64,000 nt of DNA from Bradyrhizobium vignae (GTDB lineage: Bacteria; Pseudomonadota; Alphaproteobacteria; Rhizobiales; Xanthobacteraceae). The stretch is from NCBI RefSeq assembly GCF_004114425.1, contig NZ_RDQF01000005.1, forward strand, positions 62,001-126,000. The letters are read 5' to 3'. Made by a program: the position numbers and the translations under genes. Every line of letters begins with the position of its first letter. The stretch's first letter is position 1. The notes beneath the pieces are model-generated. The model was not told where the DNA came from, ran no database searches, and was given only the letters and a program-made list of their open reading frames with translations. This document shows, in pieces, positions 28,078 to 38,621 of the stretch.

Positions 28078-28869
28078 ATGACTAATCGCTTTTTGGTCTC
28101 GGTTGCAGCTTTGGCGCTGATCGCCGGCACCGGTTTCGCCAATGCGCAAGGAACCGGCACCAAGGACCACGGGAGTGGCCAGCAGACCCAGCACAGCACG
28201 CAGCCTTCTGGCGAGCGCAGCGACTCCATGAACAAGCAAGAGTCCATGGACAAGCAAGACAAGCATGAAAAGGGAACGGTCGGCCAGGCCGGCAGCATGA
28301 AGGATCAGCCGAGCGCTCATGACAAATCGACTCAGTCCGACAAGATGAACAAGGACCAGCCGGGTGCGATGCGTGAGAAGTCGACGCAGTCGGAGAAGTC
28401 GTCGACGGTCGGCCAGAGCCCGCGGAGCGACGAGAAGTCCAAGGGCAGCATGAGCAGGGAAACCGAGACCAAGGGCAGCAAGGACATGAAGGCCCAAGGT
28501 CAGGAAGACCGCAGCGGCATGAATGCGCCTGGCCACCAGGGTTCCCAGACTCAGACCCAGACCCAGACCGGGACCGAGCGGTCGCAGACGACCGGCCAGG
28601 CCGGCGCCGCTGCCAAGCTTTCGACCGAGCAGCGGACCCAGATCACGTCCGTGATCCGCGAGGAGCACGTCGCCCCGGCGACGAACGTAAACTTCTCGAT
28701 CTCGGTCGGCACTCGCATCCCGCGTGAGGGCATTACCCTTCACGCCCTGCCGTCGAAGGTCGTGACGATCTATCCAGAGTGGCGGACCTACAAGTACGTC
28801 CTGATCCGCGATGAGATCGTGATCGTCAATCCGGACACCTACGAGATCGTGGCTGTCCTGAACGCCTAA
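28078..28869 (+). CDS. secreted DUF1236 protein, probably stress-induced
   Basis: The 263-residue protein has a signal peptide (cut near ANA-QG), then about 150 residues of highly hydrophilic Ser/Lys/Met/Gln/Thr-rich sequence resembling hydrophilin-type disordered proteins. The C-terminus is a DUF1236 domain (INV-like start at AATNVNFSISVG..., ending in PDTYEIVAVLNA). Function is unknown. Such proteins are common and often multicopy in Bradyrhizobium. The start follows aggagagg. The exact EcfG promoter and the disordered, hydrophilic build suggest a role under osmotic or desiccation stress; that is inference. Confidence 0.8.
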   Translation: MTNRFLVSVAALALIAGTGFANAQGTGTKDHGSGQQTQHSTQPSGERSDSMNKQESMDKQDKHEKGTVGQAGSMKDQPSAHDKSTQSDKMNKDQPGAMREKSTQSEKSSTVGQSPRSDEKSKGSMSRETETKGSKDMKAQGQEDRSGMNAPGHQGSQTQTQTQTGTERSQTTGQAGAAAKLSTEQRTQITSVIREEHVAPATNVNFSISVGTRIPREGITLHALPSKVVTIYPEWRTYKYVLIRDEIVIVNPDTYEIVAVLNA

Positions 28870-28889
28870 GGCCGGACACCGGCAATCTC

Positions 28890-28916
28890 GGGGCGGGCAG
28901 CGATGCCCGCCCCTTT
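28890..28916 (+). terminator. intrinsic terminator after the DUF1236 gene
   Basis: Perfect nine-pair GC stem (GGGGCGGGC/GCCCGCCCC, six-base loop) followed by TTT, 21 bases after the stop codon. Confidence 0.75.
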
Positions 28917-29093
28917 GCGTTCGGCCGGCAGCCATGCTTCGGACTGGTTAACAAGCAATTTCCGTAGTTTCCGCACAGGTATTTGCGCACTGGATGAGGT
29001 GCTTGAACCCGCCCCTGAGGCCCTTCAAGGCTTCCCCTCACGCGCTTTGTTACCTATAACCCGCCACGCCGAAGCACCTCTTCCGGGATTGGA

Positions 29094-29561
29094 ATGGCCG
29101 AACCTGCAACCGACACGATCCTCGTCCTGAACGGGCCGAACCTCAACATGCTGGGGACGCGCGAGCCGGAAAAGTATGGCCACGCCACGCTGGCTGACGT
29201 CGAGGCGCTGTGCCGCGACACGGCCGCGACCTTTGGTCTCAAGGCCGACTGCCGGCAGTCCAACCGCGAAGGCGAGCTGATCGACTTCATCCACGAAGCG
29301 CACCGGCGCAAGATGAAGGGCATCATCATCAATGCCGGCGGCTATTCCCACACCTCGATCGCGCTGCACGACGCGCTGCTCGCGGTGCAGATTCCGACGG
29401 TCGAGGTGCATGTGACCAACATCCACGCCCGCGAGAGTTTTCGTCACCATTCCTACACCGCACGCGCGGCTTTCGCCTCGCTCTGCGGTTTCGGCATCGA
29501 GGGCTATCGCCTCGCCATCCAGGGCCTTGCCGCCAAGCTCGGCATCAAGCCCAACGCCTGA
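29094..29561 (+). CDS. aroQ: type II 3-dehydroquinate dehydratase
   Basis: The 155-residue enzyme makes 3-dehydroshikimate in the shikimate pathway. It has the type II signature at its N-terminus ([19 protein letters not shown], with the catalytic tyrosine), the substrate-binding motif [10 protein letters not shown] and the catalytic histidine region [10 protein letters not shown]. Length is standard for the dodecameric enzyme. It is followed 35 bases later by accB and then accC, an order common in Rhizobiales and other proteobacteria. Confidence 0.95.
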   Translation: MAEPATDTILVLNGPNLNMLGTREPEKYGHATLADVEALCRDTAATFGLKADCRQSNREGELIDFIHEAHRRKMKGIIINAGGYSHTSIALHDALLAVQIPTVEVHVTNIHARESFRHHSYTARAAFASLCGFGIEGYRLAIQGLAAKLGIKPNA

Positions 29562-29596
29562 CGCTCCCTTCCAACAGAACATTCGGATCAAACAAC

Positions 29597-30091
29597 ATGG
29601 CGCGCCAGCCAGACGACAAAGCAGCCGCAAAGTTTTCCAGCGAGGATTCCGCGCTCGTTCGCGAGCTTGCCTTGCTGCTCGATGAGACCAGCCTCACCGA
29701 GATCGAGATCGAACGGGCCGGCCTGCGCCTGCGCGTCGCCCGCAACATCAGCGTTGCCGCGACCATGCCGATGCCGGTCGCAGCCGCTTCCGCCGCCGTG
29801 CCGGTGGCAGCGAGCGCCGCTGCGCCCGCCCCTGCCGCGGCCGATCTGTCGAAGCATCCCGGCGCCGTGACCTCGCCGATGGTCGGCACCGCCTATTGGG
29901 CGCCGGAGCCTGGCGCAAAGCCGTTCATCGACGTCGGCACCAAGGTCTCGGTCGGCCAGACGCTGCTGATCATCGAAGCCATGAAGACGATGAACCAGAT
30001 CCCCTCGCCGCGCGCCGGCACGGTGACGCAGATCCTGGTCGAGGACGGCCAGCCGGTCGAGTACGGCGAGCCGCTGGTCATCATTGAGTGA
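29597..30091 (+). CDS. accB: biotin carboxyl carrier protein of acetyl-CoA carboxylase
   Basis: The 164-residue protein has an N-terminal helical domain, an Ala/Pro-rich linker (about residues 55-85) and a C-terminal biotinyl domain with the modified lysine in EAMKTMN. It carries the biotin that AccC carboxylates for malonyl-CoA synthesis, the first step of fatty acid synthesis. The start at 29597 gives the expected length and sits 35 bases after aroQ. accC follows after an 81-base gap that contains a palindromic repeat. Confidence 0.95.
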   Translation: MARQPDDKAAAKFSSEDSALVRELALLLDETSLTEIEIERAGLRLRVARNISVAATMPMPVAAASAAVPVAASAAAPAPAAADLSKHPGAVTSPMVGTAYWAPEPGAKPFIDVGTKVSVGQTLLIIEAMKTMNQIPSPRAGTVTQILVEDGQPVEYGEPLVIIE

Positions 30092-30097
30092 GGGAGT

Positions 30098-30161
30098 GGC
30101 GAATGGCGAGTAGCGAATAGCTACTCTGCCCTGTTCGCCATTCGCTATTCCCCATTCGCCC
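30098..30161. repeat. palindromic dispersed repeat between accB and accC
   Basis: Left arm ggcgaatggcgagtagcgaa (30098 on) and right arm 30134-30161 are imperfect inverted copies built from the units gaatgg and agcgaatag. This gaatagcgaatgg-type element is scattered in Bradyrhizobium intergenic spaces. Here it sits inside an essential operon. Confidence 0.65.
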
Positions 30162-30172
30162 CCTGAGGCACC

Positions 30173-31525
<1,353 letters not shown>

Positions 31526-31543
31526 GATAATCCTGCTCCTTTT

Positions 31544-31568
31544 GGAACCCTTTGGCCCTGATCGCGTT
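31544..31568 (+). promoter_or_regulatory. EcfG-type promoter for the CHASE3 kinase operon
   Basis: GGAAC (31544-31548), a 16-base spacer and CGTT (31565-31568) match the sigma-EcfG consensus exactly. The kinase start codon lies 63 bases downstream and accC ended 18 bases upstream. Confidence 0.78.
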
Positions 31569-31631
31569 CTCGGCGGGGACAGTTCCAAGGGGGCGTTTTG
31601 AACTCCACCGAACGTCGACAGGTCGATCGCC

Positions 31632-33149
31632 GTGAGGGCTGAAGCCCACCGACGGCGCGCATTTTGGCAGATCCTGCTGCTTTCGGCGGGCCTTTTGGTG
31701 TTGACCGTTATCAGCGCCGGCTCCGTCTACCTCGTCAACAAGGCCCGGGAAGACAGTAAATGGGTGGTTCACACCATCGAGGTGGAGAGCCAGATCAACG
31801 CCCTGCTGCTCGAGGTCCGGCGTGCCGAGAGCAGCGCTCGCGGCTTTCTCCTGACGCAGGGGCCGGACTTCCTGTCAGATCATGAGAAGGCCGTCGCGGC
31901 GATCGTTCCGGCGCTCGACAAGCTCACGCGTCAGATCAGCAACGATCCGGCGCAACGCGAGAACATTGAAAAGCTGAGAGCAGCCATCGAGATCCGGCTC
32001 GACCAGTTCTCGCGCGAGATGACCTTCGTGAAGCAGGGTCAGCCCGACAGGGCCACGGCGCTGATCCGCGAGGCCGCCGCCGGCAACACCACGACCACGA
32101 TCAGCAACATGGCCAACGCCATGATCCGCGAGGAGGAGCGGTTGTTCCGGCTCCGAACGGCAAATTCCGACCGCAGCCAGACCCTCTCCGCGTCGATGAC
32201 CGGGATCGGCTCCGGCCTCGTGGTGCTGCTGGCGATGATCTCGATCTGGCTGGTGCGGCGCTCGGCGCGCGTGCGCGACGAGGCCGAAGCCCGCCTGCGC
32301 GACGCCAACGTCAACCTGGAAGCCGTCGTCGACGAGCGCACCGCGGACCTGCGCGAAGCCAACGACGAGATTCAGCGCTTTGCCTATATCGTCAGCCACG
32401 ATCTGCGCTCGCCGCTCGTCAACATCATGGGCTTCACCAGCGAGCTCGAGGAGCTCGGCGGCGACATCTTCCGCCGGATCGGCGATCTCACCCACGTCTC
32501 CGCCGATGGGTCGTCGCTGGCTCCCGGCGCTCCCGGCGAGATCGTGCTCGAAGGCGCCGACAAGCAGCTCTCGGAGAATTTCTCCGAAGCGCTCGGCTTC
32601 ATCAAGACGTCGATCGCCAAGATGGACCGGCTGATCTCGGCCATCCTCAACCTCACGCGCGAGGGCCGGCGCGAATTTCAGCCGGCGAAGATCGACACGC
32701 GGGAGCTGATCGAGGCCATCGTCTCGACGCTGGCGCACCAGGCGGCCGAGGCGCAAGCCGAGATCCACCTCGAGCCGCTGCCGAACCTCGTGAGCGACCG
32801 TCTTGCCCTCGAGCAGATCTTTTCCAACCTGATCGACAACGCGATCAAATATCTCAAGCCCGGCCTGCCCGGTGAGATCAGAATCCGCGGTCGGACCAAG
32901 CTCGGTTACGCTATCTTCGAGATCAGCGACAACGGCCGCGGTATCGATCCGAAGGATCACCAGCGCATATTCGACCTGTTCCGCCGCGCGGGAACCCAGG
33001 ACAAGCCTGGCCAGGGCATCGGTCTTGCGCATGTACGTGCTCTTGTGCGTCGCCTCGGCGGTACCATGTCCGTATCCTCGGAACTGAACGCGGGCAGCAC
33101 CTTCACGATCACGCTGCCGATCGCCTGGAACGTGAGCAACCGGAACTGA
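31632..33149 (+). CDS. membrane sensor histidine kinase with CHASE3 domain
   Basis: The 505-residue kinase has a first membrane helix (about 12-35), a periplasmic CHASE3 domain (about 40-185, with RRAESSARGFLL), a second helix (about 195-215), a coiled coil, then a HisKA domain with the phosphorylated H256 (VSHDLRSP) and an HATPase_c domain (N box NLIDNAIKY, G boxes SDNGRGID and GQGIGLA). The dimerisation domain carries an extra stretch of about 60 residues between its helices. The GTG start at 31632 is the only one that fits. It heads an operon with two regulator genes behind an EcfG promoter, so it is probably part of the stress network. Confidence 0.88.
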   Translation: MRAEAHRRRAFWQILLLSAGLLVLTVISAGSVYLVNKAREDSKWVVHTIEVESQINALLLEVRRAESSARGFLLTQGPDFLSDHEKAVAAIVPALDKLTRQISNDPAQRENIEKLRAAIEIRLDQFSREMTFVKQGQPDRATALIREAAAGNTTTTISNMANAMIREEERLFRLRTANSDRSQTLSASMTGIGSGLVVLLAMISIWLVRRSARVRDEAEARLRDANVNLEAVVDERTADLREANDEIQRFAYIVSHDLRSPLVNIMGFTSELEELGGDIFRRIGDLTHVSADGSSLAPGAPGEIVLEGADKQLSENFSEALGFIKTSIAKMDRLISAILNLTREGRREFQPAKIDTRELIEAIVSTLAHQAAEAQAEIHLEPLPNLVSDRLALEQIFSNLIDNAIKYLKPGLPGEIRIRGRTKLGYAIFEISDNGRGIDPKDHQRIFDLFRRAGTQDKPGQGIGLAHVRALVRRLGGTMSVSSELNAGSTFTITLPIAWNVSNRN

Positions 33150-33154
33150 GATCG

Positions 33155-33595
33155 ATGACCCAGCCTGTCACCATCATCATGATCGAGGACGACGAGGGCC
33201 ACGCACGCCTGATCGAGCGCAACATCCGAAGGTCCGGCGTCAACAACGAGATCGTCGCGTTCGCCACCGGCAGCGACGCCATGCGGCACCTGTTCGGCGC
33301 CGACGGCAGCGGGCTCGTGCAGAAGGGCAATGCGCTCTTGATCCTGCTCGACCTCAACCTGCCCGACATGATCGGGATCGACATCCTGAAGCAGATCAAG
33401 GAAAACAAATATTTGAAGGCCTCGCCCGTGGTGGTGCTCACCACCACCGACGATTCCCAGGAAATCAAGCGCTGCTACGAGCTCGGCTGCAACGTCTACA
33501 TCACCAAGCCCGTCAACTACGAGAATTTCGCCAATGCCATCCGGCAGCTCGGGCTGTTCTTCTCGGTCATCCAGGTCCCGCCCGCCGCCACATGA
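33155..33595 (+). CDS. single-domain response regulator (CheY/Rcp1-like)
   Basis: The 146-residue protein is a lone receiver domain: acidic pair near residues 11-13 (IEDDEG), phosphorylated D66 (LLDLNLPD), the switch Thr region VLTTTDD and conserved lysine in ITKPV. No output domain is present, so it should pass phosphate or bind a partner. It begins five bases after the CHASE3 kinase and overlaps the next gene by four bases (ATGA), so the three are translationally linked. The most likely phosphate donor is the upstream kinase. Confidence 0.88.
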   Translation: MTQPVTIIMIEDDEGHARLIERNIRRSGVNNEIVAFATGSDAMRHLFGADGSGLVQKGNALLILLDLNLPDMIGIDILKQIKENKYLKASPVVVLTTTDDSQEIKRCYELGCNVYITKPVNYENFANAIRQLGLFFSVIQVPPAAT

Positions 33596-34695
33596 ACCAG
33601 AGAATGCCGACACTGCTCTACATCGACGATGACGACGCGCTGGCGCGCCTGGTCGACCGTGGCCTGACGCGGCGCGGCTACAAGGTCGTCCATGCCGCGA
33701 GCGGCGAGGAAGGTCTCGAGCGCATCCGCCGCGCCGGCGCCGAAGGCGGCATCGATGTCGTGGCACTCGATCAGTACATGCCGGGCCTCGACGGGCTGGA
33801 GACGCTCGAGCAGATCATGGCGATCCCGGACGCACCGCCGGTGGTGTTCGTCACCGCGTCGCAGGATTCCAGCATCGCGGTGACCGCGCTCAAGGCGGGG
33901 GCGGCCGACTATCTGGTGAAGGACGTCAGGGGCGACTTCATCCCGCTGCTCCACGTCGCCGCCGAAGGCGCGCTGCGCCAGGCCGAGTTGCAGCGGGCAC
34001 GCGATGAAGCCGAGGCCGAGATCCACGCCTCGCGCGACCGCTACGCGGCGCTCGCCGCCGAACGCGAGCTCTTGTTGCGCGAGGTCAACCATCGTGTCGG
34101 CAACTCCCTCCAGATCATTGCCTCGCTGCTGCACCTTCAGGCAAGCTCCGCCGCGCAGGAGGAGGTCAAGGCGGCGCTGACCAATGCGATGGGCCGCGTC
34201 GCCGCGGTCGCGCAGGTGCACCGACGCCTCTACACCTCGCAGGACCTGAAGAGCGTGGTCCTCAATCAGTATCTGGACTCGCTGCTCGAGGATCTCCGCC
34301 GCTCGGCCGAAGGCGACCGGATGTCGCGTCTGACCCTGAAGGCCGAGCCGATCGAGATCGATCCCGACCGTGCGGTCGCCGTCGGCATCATCGTCAACGA
34401 GCTGGTGATGAACGCGGTGAAATACGCCTATCCCGATGGCGCCGGCCCGATTCATGTCGAGCTGATCTCGCAAGGAGACGATCTCCTGCTCTCGATCGCC
34501 GACAATGGCGTCGGCGACAACGTCAAGGCCGATCCGCGCTCCACCGGCATGGGCCAGCGCATCGTCGCGGCCATGGCCTCAAAGCTCGACGCCTCGGTCG
34601 AACGCGACCCCGCGCATCCCGGAACCCGGATCGTGCTGAAGTTCGGCCGCATGCCCGCAGCCCCCGGCAAGACCAGCACCGCCGCCGCGAGCTGA
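33592..34695 (+). CDS. soluble receiver-HisKA_2 histidine kinase fusion
   Basis: The 367-residue cytoplasmic protein has an N-terminal receiver domain with D60 ([10 protein letters not shown]) and lysine in YLVKD. A coiled coil (about 125-160) follows, then a HisKA_2/HWE-like dimerisation domain with H167 ([11 protein letters not shown]) and an ATPase domain ([20 protein letters not shown]). This architecture suggests a kinase whose activity is set by phosphorylation of its own receiver. As third gene of the EcfG-promoted operon it could feed phosphate to PhyR-type regulators, as HWE/HisKA_2 kinases do in other Alphaproteobacteria; this is inference. Confidence 0.85.
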   Translation: MNQRMPTLLYIDDDDALARLVDRGLTRRGYKVVHAASGEEGLERIRRAGAEGGIDVVALDQYMPGLDGLETLEQIMAIPDAPPVVFVTASQDSSIAVTALKAGAADYLVKDVRGDFIPLLHVAAEGALRQAELQRARDEAEAEIHASRDRYAALAAERELLLREVNHRVGNSLQIIASLLHLQASSAAQEEVKAALTNAMGRVAAVAQVHRRLYTSQDLKSVVLNQYLDSLLEDLRRSAEGDRMSRLTLKAEPIEIDPDRAVAVGIIVNELVMNAVKYAYPDGAGPIHVELISQGDDLLLSIADNGVGDNVKADPRSTGMGQRIVAAMASKLDASVERDPAHPGTRIVLKFGRMPAAPGKTSTAAAS

Positions 34696-34754
34696 CCTCG
34701 CGACCGGCCGGCACCCGTCGCAACCGCAATGCGATCCTGCTAAGATGGCAAGCC

Positions 34755-35435
34755 ATGACTTCGCGCGACTCCGCCCCGTCTGAAATCACCCCGGCCGTGC
34801 TGCTGCGCGCTTATGCCTGCGGCATCTTTCCGATGGCGGAAAGCGCTGACGATCCGACCCTGTTCTGGGTCGAGCCGGAGTTGCGCGGCGTCATCCCGCT
34901 CGACGGCTTCCGCGTCGCCTCACGGCTCGCGCGCACCGTGCGGTCGGATACGTTCCGCGTCACCGTCAACACCGCGTTCAAGGCAACCATCGCCGGCTGC
35001 GCGGCGCCGCAAGTAGGACGTGAGGATACCTGGATCAACAAGCGCATCCGCGACCTCTATGGTGGCCTCTTCGAGCTTGGCCATTGCCATAGCGTCGAAG
35101 CCTGGCAGGGTGACGACCTCGTCGGCGGGCTGTACGGCGTGAGCCTCGGACGAGCCTTCTTCGGCGAGAGCATGTTCCACACCGCGCGCGATGCCTCGAA
35201 GGTCGCGCTGGTGCATCTGGTCGCGCGGCTCATCCATGGGGGCTTCGAGCTGCTCGACACGCAATATGTCACCGAGCACCTGAAGAGCTTCGGCGCGGTC
35301 GAGATTTCGCGGCGACGCTATACGGCGCGGCTCGACAAGGCGCTGGCGGGCGAACCCGGCGATTTCCTGAGGCTCTCCGCCGGCGAAGCCATCCCTGGCG
35401 CGCGCGCGCTCGAGATCATCGCCTCGCGGCAATAA
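34755..35435 (+). CDS. aat: leucyl/phenylalanyl-tRNA--protein transferase
   Basis: The 226-residue enzyme adds Leu or Phe to proteins with N-terminal Arg or Lys, marking them for ClpS/ClpAP degradation. Family motifs are clear: [11 protein letters not shown] near the start, [33 protein letters not shown] and [10 protein letters not shown]. Length is normal. It converges with the DUF2155 gene, leaving only 14 bases between stop codons. Confidence 0.95.
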   Translation: MTSRDSAPSEITPAVLLRAYACGIFPMAESADDPTLFWVEPELRGVIPLDGFRVASRLARTVRSDTFRVTVNTAFKATIAGCAAPQVGREDTWINKRIRDLYGGLFELGHCHSVEAWQGDDLVGGLYGVSLGRAFFGESMFHTARDASKVALVHLVARLIHGGFELLDTQYVTEHLKSFGAVEISRRRYTARLDKALAGEPGDFLRLSAGEAIPGARALEIIASRQ

Positions 35436-35449
35436 TCGATAGCGAGGCT

Positions 35450-36451
35450 CTAGCGGCCAAACCCGGGGATGCCGAACAGGCCCGGCCGCTGCTCCGGCGG
35501 CGGAGGGGGCGGCGGTGCCGGTTGCTGCTGCTGGATCGGTGGCAGCGGCTGCGGCGGCCGCTGCTGCACCTGCTTGGGCGCGGCCTTCTTCTGCGCCGGC
35601 GGAGGTGGCGGCGGCTTTGCCGCGGCCGGATCCGGTGCCGCGGTCGCGATGGTCTGCTGCGGCTCTTTGCAGTCGGTCAGCCAGATGTCGTAGATCGGAT
35701 GCTCGACGCCGTGCAGGCCCGGGCTTGCCGCGTACATCCAGCCCGAGAAGATGCGCTTCACCTCGCCCTGCAAGGTGATCTCGTCGACCTCGACGAAGGC
35801 GTCGGTGTTGGCAGCCTCCGTCGCGGGCCGCGTGTAGCAGGCGTCGGTCTTGACCCTGAGCGCGCCGAACTGGACGGTCTCGCCGATCTCCTCGTCGAAA
35901 TTGATGATGCGTCCGGTGATCTTGTCGAGACCGGAGAAGGTCGCCTTCTTGTTCACGATCTTCTGCGCCGGCGGCTCGGTCACGACCTCGTCGCCCGGCT
36001 GCAGGCTCGCCGGCGTCTGCGGGACCGCGCCACCCGGCCCGCCCTTCTGCTGGGGCTGGCGCTGACCGGGCGCACCCGGAGCGCCTTGCGGACTGGGCGG
36101 AGCGATCGCGGCGGAGGGCGGCTGGTTCGGCGGCGCGAGGGTCGACCCCGGCGGCGGCGCCAGGGGCTGGGTCTCGACCGGCCCGGGCATGATATTGCCC
36201 TGCCGCCCCGGAGGCGGCGGCATCGGGCGCGACGGCAGCACGCGGCCCTGCGGCGGCAGCTCGGGCACCTCTTCGTCGTCCTCGGGGATCGGCTGCGGCT
36301 GGGGCTGGCCACGCGGAATATTGCCGGGTGGCCGCAGCGGCGGCGGATCGGAGAAGATCGTGCCGATCTGCGCCTGAGCCGGCGTCGCAGCCGTCAGCGC
36401 GGTGGCGGCCAAAAGCGCCGCAAGACCGGTCAGGGAAAAGGTTTTGAACAT
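35450..36451 (-). CDS. secreted DUF2155 protein
   Basis: The 333-residue protein has a signal peptide (cut near AQA-QIG), a long proline/glutamine-rich low-complexity region (about 35-150) and a C-terminal DUF2155 domain with FSGLDKITGRIINFDEE, CYTRP, FSGWMYAASPGL and IYDIWLTDC. A second Pro/Gln-rich tail follows. Function is unknown; the family is alphaproteobacterial and commonly next to aat, as here. I chose the ATG at 36451 because the only longer option is a TTG at 36466 without a ribosome site. Confidence 0.8.
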   Translation of the reverse strand: MFKTFSLTGLAALLAATALTAATPAQAQIGTIFSDPPPLRPPGNIPRGQPQPQPIPEDDEEVPELPPQGRVLPSRPMPPPPGRQGNIMPGPVETQPLAPPPGSTLAPPNQPPSAAIAPPSPQGAPGAPGQRQPQQKGGPGGAVPQTPASLQPGDEVVTEPPAQKIVNKKATFSGLDKITGRIINFDEEIGETVQFGALRVKTDACYTRPATEAANTDAFVEVDEITLQGEVKRIFSGWMYAASPGLHGVEHPIYDIWLTDCKEPQQTIATAAPDPAAAKPPPPPPAQKKAAPKQVQQRPPQPLPPIQQQQPAPPPPPPPEQRPGLFGIPGFGR

Positions 36452-36667
36452 CTCGCGCGGCTTCAACAGCGAATCGGGCTTGTTGGAACATTCTACAGGG
36501 GATACCGCCGCTCGCAGGCCCTCCGGTTAACACGCCGAATACGGCGGGGAAAGGGCGACATCCAGCCGTTCCCGACGCGGTCTGGCCAGGCCCGCCCCGG
36601 ATGGGATAGTTGGAGGCCCATTCCGGGGGCCTGCCGGCCATCGCCAACACCCTGCTGAATAACTGAG

Positions 36668-37816
36668 ATGCCCGACCGCCTCCGAACTCTCCTTGCCCTT
36701 CCCCTGCGCGGGCTGACATGGCTCGGCGGCCAGGGCACCCGCGCGGTGGCGGCCATCGCCTTCATCGCAGTCGCGGTGCCGCCGCTCGGTACGCTGCTGC
36801 GTCCCTACGTCACCGAGGCGATCTTTCTTCTGCTCTGCATCTCTTTCATGCGCGTCGATCTCGTGGCGCTGTACGGACATCTGCGCCGGCCGGCGCTGGT
36901 CGGGGCCGCCACGGCCTGGACCACGATCGGCGTGCCGCTGATCGTCGCCCTCGCGGCCTACGCGACCGGGCTCACCACGAGTTCCCCGGGCCTTGCTCTC
37001 GCGCTGATGCTCCAGGGCATGGCCTCGCCGATGATGGCCGCGCCGGCCCTTGCCGCGCTGATGGGCCTCGATGCCACGCTGGTGCTCGTGACGCTGGTGA
37101 CCTCGACCGCACTCGTGCCCTTCACCGCTTCGCTGTTCGCGGGCCTCTTCCTCGGCGGCATGCTCAGCATCTCGCCGGCCACACTCGGCCTCGAGCTGCT
37201 CGGCATCCTCGCCGCGTCGCTGCTCGTTGCGACGGTTATCCGCCGGGTCTTCGGCACGGATGCGATCCAGCGCCACAAGCAGCCGATCGACGGCCTCAAC
37301 ATCGTCATCCTCTTGGTATTCGCCTCCGCGGTGATGGGCGATGTCGCCAGCGATCTCGTCGCCGACCCGCTGTTCACGATCGCCGTCGCGCTGCTCGCCT
37401 TTGCTGTCTATTTTGCCCTGCTCGCCGCGACGACGCTGATCTTCCGCCGCGTCGGAACCGAGCGCGCCTTCGCCATCGGCCTGATGGTGTCACAGCGCAA
37501 TCTCGGGCTGATGCTGGCTGCCACCGCTGGCGCGCTGCCGGCGACGACCTGGCTCTATTTCGCGCTGACGCAGTTTCCGATTCATCTTGCGCCCTATCTA
37601 CTGACGCCGATCGCCCGGCGATTGACGGCGCGCGTAAGCGACACCGCGGCGGCTCCAGGCAGCGCTAATGAGTCCCTGCATAGTCGCCCTGCTGGAAGCC
37701 TCCACAGACCCGTAAGCCTCACGGATTGCGCGGTCTCTTCTTCTTGCATTCCGCCAATATCCAGTCGCGGAACGCTGTCATCGCATGCGAAAGCCTTTTG
37801 GATTTCAGGGACGTGA
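36668..37816 (+). CDS. BASS-like Na+-dependent membrane transporter with atypical C-terminal tail
   Basis: This 382-residue protein has about nine hydrophobic helices between residues 20 and 325 and resembles the bile acid:sodium symporter family. Motifs include GMASPMMAAPALAALMGLD in the core and QRNLGLMLAATAG near the end. Substrate unknown. From about residue 335 the sequence becomes hydrophilic and Ser-rich, and it overlaps the 3' end of the convergent AmpR-like gene by 98 bases. The native stop may have been lost when the downstream regulator/beta-lactamase pair arrived, or there is a local frameshift. Confidence 0.72.
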   Translation: MPDRLRTLLALPLRGLTWLGGQGTRAVAAIAFIAVAVPPLGTLLRPYVTEAIFLLLCISFMRVDLVALYGHLRRPALVGAATAWTTIGVPLIVALAAYATGLTTSSPGLALALMLQGMASPMMAAPALAALMGLDATLVLVTLVTSTALVPFTASLFAGLFLGGMLSISPATLGLELLGILAASLLVATVIRRVFGTDAIQRHKQPIDGLNIVILLVFASAVMGDVASDLVADPLFTIAVALLAFAVYFALLAATTLIFRRVGTERAFAIGLMVSQRNLGLMLAATAGALPATTWLYFALTQFPIHLAPYLLTPIARRLTARVSDTAAAPGSANESLHSRPAGSLHRPVSLTDCAVSSSCIPPISSRGTLSSHAKAFWISGT

Positions 37817-38621
37817 GCCAGTAAGATCCCAGAAACACTTCGTTGTCATAGGGACAAACCAGCCGCTTGCGCGACAGATCGTCCGCAAACAAGACGACCG
37901 GCAATAGTGCGACTCCCGCGCCTTGAGCTGCCGCATGCGCCAGGGAGACCGACGAGTCGAAGGTCGGGCCAGTCATCCGCGGTTGCCTGCATTTTGCCAC
38001 CTCGAACCAGTGCGCCCACTCGCCCGGGCGATACGAGCGCAACAGCACCTCCTTGTGGAGATCGACTGGATCTTTAAGGCGCTTGGCGACGACAGGCGCG
38101 CACATCGGCGTGAAATGCGCCTCGACCAGGCGCTCGGCGTTCGTTCCGTGCCACGCACCGTCGCCAAATCGAATGGCGTAGTCCAGTCCTTCGCCGCCGA
38201 GGTCCACGCGGTTGTTGTTCGCAAAGATCCTGACGTCGATATGCGGATGGCTCGAGGTGAATCTCCCCATGCGCGGAAGCAGCCAACCGGAAGCGAACGT
38301 GCCGACCACACCAATCGCCAGACTTTCGCGCATCCGACCGTTCTCGAAGCGATCCAGGACCTGGTTGATCTGGCCGAAGGCGCTGGAGATGACAGGCTGA
38401 AGTGCTTCGCCTTCTTCCGTGAGAGCAAGGCCGCGGGTCAGCCGCTTGAAAAGCTTGACGCCCAGACTCTCTTCCAAAGTCCGCACCTGCTGGCTCACGG
38501 CAGCCTGCGACACCCGCAGTTCGAGACCGGCCTTGGTGAAGCTGAGATGACGCGCGGCCGCTTCGAAGGAGCGGAGCGCGTTCAGGGGCAGATTGGAAAT
38601 TTTGGCAGGGCGGCGGGCCAC
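37719..38621 (-). CDS. LysR-family regulator, AmpR-like
   Basis: The 300-residue regulator has an N-terminal winged helix-turn-helix (LNALRSFEAAARHLSFTKAGLEL... then SQAAVSQQVRTLEESLG) closely resembling AmpR and GcvA, and a LysR substrate-binding domain. AmpR senses muropeptides and switches on a divergent beta-lactamase gene. Here a class A beta-lactamase gene is divergent with a 99-base intergenic space, which fits. The start is GTG at 38621; an in-frame stop lies 18 bases upstream. The C-terminal coding end overlaps the permease gene. Confidence 0.87.
   Translation of the reverse strand: MARRPAKISNLPLNALRSFEAAARHLSFTKAGLELRVSQAAVSQQVRTLEESLGVKLFKRLTRGLALTEEGEALQPVISSAFGQINQVLDRFENGRMRESLAIGVVGTFASGWLLPRMGRFTSSHPHIDVRIFANNNRVDLGGEGLDYAIRFGDGAWHGTNAERLVEAHFTPMCAPVVAKRLKDPVDLHKEVLLRSYRPGEWAHWFEVAKCRQPRMTGPTFDSSVSLAHAAAQGAGVALLPVVLFADDLSRKRLVCPYDNEVFLGSYWLTSLKSKRLSHAMTAFRDWILAECKKKRPRNP

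Noticed and set aside
36479..36505. EcfG promoter (GGAAC) near the DUF2155 and permease starts
   Set aside because: The base pattern after 16-17 bases is not CGTT.
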